This document shows, piece by piece, positions 59,531 through 64,000 of a stretch of DNA of 64,000 bases. A model generated the notes under the pieces. It saw nothing but the letters and a program-made list of their open reading frames with translations. It did not search any database and was not told where the DNA came from. How positions within the stretch are numbered: the first letter of the stretch is position 1; every line of letters starts with the position of its first letter. The stretch covers positions 1,107,318-1,171,317 of the forward strand of contig JAESIW010000137.1 of NCBI GenBank assembly GCA_016802295.1, written 5' to 3'. This DNA comes from Brachionus rotundiformis. Taxonomy: Eukaryota; Rotifera; Eurotatoria; Ploima; Brachionidae. The translations under genes were made by a program, and so were the position numbers.

Positions 59531-59923
59531 ATGCTTCGGTTTACCAATCCGCTGCTCCCGCGTCTTGGTGTCTTTCACGTTGAGCTGTATGGCAACTACA
59601 TAGACCTACGGATCTTTTTCCAAGTCTTGTCGTATCAGGGTGCCACTGACTTCGATCAGTACAGAATTAGAAAAAAGCAATAATCTGCTGTACAGTTGAA
59701 ATTCTTCAAGTAGACGTAACTTTGGAAGTTAAGACTTTCTAAATTGAAAGATATATCACTTGGTTTGTGTTTCCAAGCTGGTCTAAATAGTTCGCAGCCA
59801 TTGAGTGCTCGGATGGTTGGCGCTTTTGATGACGAACTTTTCATTGGGTTCTTAAGGAAAGACCCCGTAATAACTGCCAAAGTCGGTCTCAACCCCGGTT
59901 GCAAAAAGAAGAAGGTGACATAA
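59531..59923 (+). CDS. uncharacterised 105-residue protein, two exons
   Basis: Not recognised. A locally GC-richer patch in AT-rich DNA. Exon 1, 59531-59658, begins MLRFTNPLLPRLGVFHVELY and ends ATDFDQ; donor GTACAG. Exon 2, 59734-59923, reads LSKLKDISLGLCFQAGLNSS, then SARMVGAFDDELFIGFLRKD and a basic end (GCKKKKVT, stop). The phases match (2 then 1) and the intron is 75 bases, typical for this window; total 318 bases including stop. The Arg/Leu-rich N-terminus could be a mitochondrial presequence, which is a guess. Without the intron the frame closes at 59683. Confidence 0.45.
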
Positions 59924-60039
59924 ACTTATAACTCACATAGAGAAATTTTGTTAAAATTAAAAACACAATTATCCTATCAATTCAAGGATAAATTTTCTTT
60001 TAAAAATAATTAATAAAATTTGATTTATCGATTAAGTTT

Positions 60040-60250
60040 TACATTACCAGTCAATCCTACTTAGTTATGTGATCAGGAATATTCACCTATTACATGACCA
60101 GTAAATAAGTGACCAAAAAAAATTAAGAATTAAAAAAAATTTTAATATTAAAGAGTTTATTAAAATATTTGACGAAAAAAATAATACGTGACCAAAGTGA
60201 AAAAACATGTCACCAGTTATCATATTATGTGAACAAATATTAAATTATGT
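60040..60250. repeat. degenerate GACCA/CACCA motif cluster
   Basis: Repeated words GTGACCAAA, ATGACCAGT, TGTCACCAG, TTCACC and TGTGAACAAA at short irregular spacing, in the same style as the 25.5-kb ACCAAA cluster. Confidence 0.4.
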
Positions 60251-60264
60251 TAAAAAAAAAGTTG

Positions 60265-60800
60265 TCAAATTTTAGCTTGTCTTAACTTGGAATGTAGTAA
60301 AATTATCATACCATCAAAAAACCTTTGATTAAAATTCATTTCTATCACGGCTTTCACTTTGGCTACTGTTAGTTGGGCATACCTACATTTGATAATGGCT
60401 AAAACTAGCTTAATTGGTTTACGAAATAAACCAAAAAATGAATCAGTATAAATTGAAGAACTCTTATCTATTTTTGATTTGTTCCAGTTCCTTAGCACTT
60501 GAAAGCCCGAGGGGTTTTTAAAACCCCTTTTTAAAAAAATATAAACTTGAAAAATATCTCAAAGGAATAAAGTCATCAAAAATTAATATTAAATTGATCT
60601 TTGATTAAATTTAAGTCTTTGTTAAGATTTTTATAAGATTTTTAAAATCAACTATAGCTCGAGTAGCTCTCTCTAAAATCATTTTATCTTTATGTAGCTA
60701 TGGCGATCATACTGGAATAGCATACTCTAAATGAAGCCTTACAAAACTTTTATAGAATAATTTAATAACCATCTGGGTCCTGAATTATTATTTTATTAGC
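60265..60800 (-). mobile_element. decayed non-LTR retrotransposon with a piggyBac-like fragment in it
   Basis: 60660-60780 on the minus strand reads MVIKLFYKSFVRLHLEYAIP, a stop and SP, the same reverse-transcriptase segment as at 23.7 and 45.9 kb, with stops. At 60492 on the plus strand, TTAGCACTTGAAAGCCCG followed by AGGGGTTTTTAAAACCCCT is a second, imperfect left end of the TTAA element of 46.0 kb; its right end is not visible. So the same small element sits beside the same retroelement segment in both places. Confidence 0.6.
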
Positions 60801-61644
60801 TAGAAAAAAATTTCAAAATTAAACTAAGAATTAATCATATGGTAGTGCAAAATGAAGAATTCAATTTTAAAACACGATTTTTTATTTCAGATATTTTGAT
60901 AACAGATAATTTTAAAATTAAATGGATGTATCATTACGAAATTATTTAATGGTTTAATTATTATTTTATCAAAAAAAAATGATTTAATTTTTGCATATCT
61001 TAAAATTAAGTCATTGAAGAATGTGAAAATTTTGCCGTCAAGTTTATCTAAATAATTTTAATATAAAAAAATGCTAAATTAAAAATATAGACTTAATTCT
61101 ATTAACGTAATGAATTCTTATTTTAAAAACTTAAACTGGTAACCAAAATAAATTTTAACTCGTATATGAAGAAAAAAAATGTGAGACATTAATTTTATTT
61201 TTAAGAAATGCTAATTTGATAATTACTAAAAATTAATAAGAAATAAGATTGATGATTCTGTTAATAATTTAAAAAATTTTAAATAAAATATTGCGGAAAG
61301 ATTGAAAAGATAATTATGAAAATGTAAAATTAAAATATGAGACAAAAGAACAGACACTGTTCTTAATTAAAAAAATTTCCAACAACAAATGGTTTTTTAT
61401 TATTCATAATTAATAACAAAAGCCTTGCATTTGAAAAAAAATATTTTTTTCAAAACAAATAGCATATATATATATATACTTAATATAAAAAACATATAAT
61501 ATATTAAAAAAATAATTAAGCGGGTGATAAATAAAGATTAATTGAGAAAAAGAAGCATGAAAAAATAATTACAAAACAGCTGAAATTATTTAGTTAAATT
61601 TATTAGTAAAATAATTATTAAGTGTGATTAATTTTCAATTCATA
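60801..61644. other. intergenic upstream of poly(A) polymerase 2
   Basis: AT-rich; an (AT)n run at about 61467-61480. No coding frame. Confidence 0.5.
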
Positions 61645-63833
61645 ATGAACAAATCACTGAGTCAGTCCAATTTAACCAAGTCGTTTGGTGTTTCGTTGCC
61701 TCTGTCAACCGATTACCCGACCCTCAAAGACAAAGAGCTTACAGACAAACTCGAGGAAACTCTCAGAAAATACAATGTATTCGAAACGGACGCTGAGCTG
61801 CGACACAGAATGGACGTGCTGCACAAAATAAACACTTTGTACAAAAATTGGATCAAAGAAATATCCATCAGCAAGGTGAGCTTTGGTCATTTTTTTATTC
61901 TCGCCGCATTGTGTTCTATCTCAAATGGTAAACTTGTTTGTTTAGAATATGCCCGAAGATGTGGCCGAAAAAGTGGGTGGCAAGGTTTGCACTTTTGGAT
62001 CTTTCCGTCTCGGAGTTAACTCTCAAGGCGGCGACATAGACACTCTTTGCATTGCTCCGAGACATATTGACCGCAGTGACTTTTTCACATCGTTTGCTGA
62101 ACTGCTCAAAAAGCAGCCAGAAGTTCAAAAATTATTGGTAACTATTTTGACCATTTAAATTTGTTTATCACTTAATCAACTAAGTTGTTTAAGGAGGATC
62201 TAATTTTTTTTTTAATTATTTAGTTGAATGATTTTTTAAATATTTATTAAGAATAGATATAATTAATAACTTTTTTATTTAATCTTAAATTCGTATAAAA
62301 AAATTTTATAAAATATTGTTTCATAATTAATGTTTTATATAAACAAAATAAAGTATTTAGCATTTTTTGAAAAATGTTTATCTTATTATTTTAAAATAAA
62401 ATTTTTAAATAAATTTATTTTTTTTACGGAGCTTGTGCTAATTTATTTTGCTTAAAGGTAATTGAGGAAGCATTTGTGCCGGTCATTAAGACAGAGTTCG
62501 ATGGAATCGAGCTGGATATGCTTTTTGCTCGGTTGTCATTCTCGACCATACCAGACGACTTGGATCTAAAAGATGACACCATTTTGAAAAATCTTGACCA
62601 AAAATGTGTCCGCAGTCTAAATGGTAAGATAATTAAAAAAATTATCTGTTTGTATAATTTTGACTTTTAAAAGGCTGCCGGGTGACAGACGAGATTTTGA
62701 CGCTGGTTCCGAATGTAGAAACATTTCGACTGACTTTGCGAACCATAAAACTTTGGGCAAAAAGTAAAAAATAAAGGTTCAATTTAAAATTTTGTTTAAT
62801 TATTTATTAAGAAAATGGAATATATTCGAATGCATTGGGATTTTTGGGTGGCGTCTCATGGGCAATGTTGGTGGCGCGGATATGCCAATTCTATCCAAAC
62901 GCTGCTCCATCTACGCTGGTGAATCGCTTTTTCAAGGTTTTTTCCAAATGGCTGTGGCCCAACTCCCAGAACAATTTAAACGGATGTCCTGTTATTCTGA
63001 AACAAATGCCTTCTTTTGAAGAAATGCCCCCCTACGGATTTCCCGTTTGGGATCCAAGGGTAACAAAAAAATTTCTTAGAAAATAATTTTATCTTTTTCT
63101 TTCTTTTTAATAAGATAAATCCCGCAGATAAATATCATCTAATGCCTATAATAACTCCGGCTTATCCCCAGCAAAACTCCACTTATAATGTCACATATTC
63201 AACCAGAACAATCATGATCGATGAGATCAATCGAGCTTATGACACATGCCAGGAGATATTCAACAGCAAAAGTGATTGGAATCAAATATTTGAGCCAAGA
63301 AATTTTTTCCAAATGTACAAGCATTACATTGTATTGATTGCCAGCACGCCTGTTAAAGACCAGTACATGGACTGGATACGTCTTGTTGAGTCTAAAATAA
63401 GACACTTGATTCAAAATTTGGAAAAAAACCAGTACATCAGCTTGGTGCACGTGAATCCACAGGGCTTTGAACAGATCAAAGAGACCAAGGAAGCTGACTC
63501 TGGTGAGAATAACGAGTCTGATTCCAATGAGCCAACGATTGTGACCATTTACTCCACACTGTGGTTTATCGGAATTGAGCTCAAACAAAATAATGAAGTT
63601 ATGGACTTAAATTTGACAGATATTATCCTCAACTTCAAAGACATGAGTATGAATTTTTATACATCGACATCTTTAATTTTTTTCTAAACTAATTTAATTT
63701 TATTTAAGTCTATAAACAAGCGCAAAAGGTTTTAATTGCATATCCCCAATTTGATGCCAAATATGTCAAGCGAACCAGGCTCAAAGACTACTTGCCAATA
63801 AGCATTCTTAAAATAGAGCCCAAATCAAGCAAG
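61645..63833 (+). CDS. canonical nuclear poly(A) polymerase, paralogue 2 (3' end missing)
   Basis: Seven exons in the window: 61645-61875, 61946-62137, 62458-62623, 62674-62763, 62812-63060, 63116-63646, 63709-63833, the last ending at a GT donor, so more lies to the right. Start is ATG 61645; the upstream GTG-led extension is not used. Seen: GSFRLGVNSQGGDIDTL with D107/D109 and third Asp D161 (ELDMLFARL), FLGGVSWAMLVARICQFYPN, MPIITPAYPQQNSTYNVTYS, HYIVLIASTPVKDQYMDWIR. Exons 1-2 and the intron between them are the same as paralogue 1, while later exons differ at many synonymous sites and intron positions. All catalytic residues are intact. Confidence 0.93.
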
Positions 63834-64000
63834 GTTAGTAAAATAGTTTATTATTTTTTTCAGAACAATAATTGGTTAAAATGATAGCTTTTAAAGCAAA
63901 AATCATATTGATTCAATACTTTGGTAATCAATGATCCAAAGATTTTAAAATTTTTCTAATTTAATTTTTTATTTATAAGAAATATTTTAATAATTATAAT

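Noticed and set aside
61624..61644. Earlier start for poly(A) polymerase 2
   Set aside because: The upstream codon is GTG; the first ATG is 61645 and gives an N-terminus like that of paralogue 1.

Overview
The window is nuclear DNA of a small-genome bilaterian animal. It is very AT-rich, the coding genes are split by short introns (mostly about 45-75 bases, GT..AG), and the genes are animal-specific: a Mondo/MLXIP glucose-response factor, a FOXN2/3 forkhead factor, an SLC7 light chain, two Tudor-domain genes, SNW1 and canonical poly(A) polymerase. The overall look (AT-richness, tiny introns, retroelement remnants, paralogue pairs) suggests a rotifer such as Brachionus. That is inference, not proof.

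Layout. 1-3.7 kb: 5' two thirds of a Mondo gene (minus; the bHLHZ end lies off the left edge). 7.5-8.5 kb: intronless FOXN2/3 (plus), with a TATA box and a CRE-like palindrome upstream. 10.2-12.1 kb: nine-exon SLC7 LAT-type transporter (plus). 12.3-13.1 kb: unassigned candidate gene (minus). 13.5-17.6 kb: ten-exon WDR3/Utp12 (plus). 19.0-25.2 kb: two Tudor-domain genes (minus), one with a CCCH finger. 26.2-27.2 kb: intronless HETSH-motif protein of unknown function (minus). 46.9-48.3 kb: SNW1 (plus). 55.6-58.3 and 61.6 kb to the right edge: two poly(A) polymerase paralogues (plus), with two small genes between them.

The centre (28-54 kb) is the unusual part. Three long copies (A 30.1-34.4, B 39.5-44.3, C 50.1-54.3 kb, all minus) and one decayed fragment (28.3-29.2 kb) of a gene for a type II membrane protein with tandem cysteine-rich EB-like modules are spread among gene scraps. 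These include a two-block piece of the 19-kb Tudor gene, a decayed piece of SNW1, and a decayed exon of the 883-residue Tudor gene. Copy C is a mosaic, B-like over most of its length and A-like at its 3' end, and it has lost the common first exon and promoter. This is a local segmental-duplication and recombination hub.

Mobile DNA is all fragmentary: 3' ends of non-LTR reverse transcriptases (20.4, 23.5, 35.5, 45.8, 60.7 kb), a 103-bp piggyBac-like miniature element bounded by TTAA, and several long foldback palindromes (36.1-36.7 and 45.4-45.7 kb). I saw no tRNA, rRNA or CRISPR. Exon boundaries were worked out by eye from reading frame and GT/AG signals; those of Mondo, SLC7, WDR3, the large Tudor gene and both poly(A) polymerases are phase-consistent.
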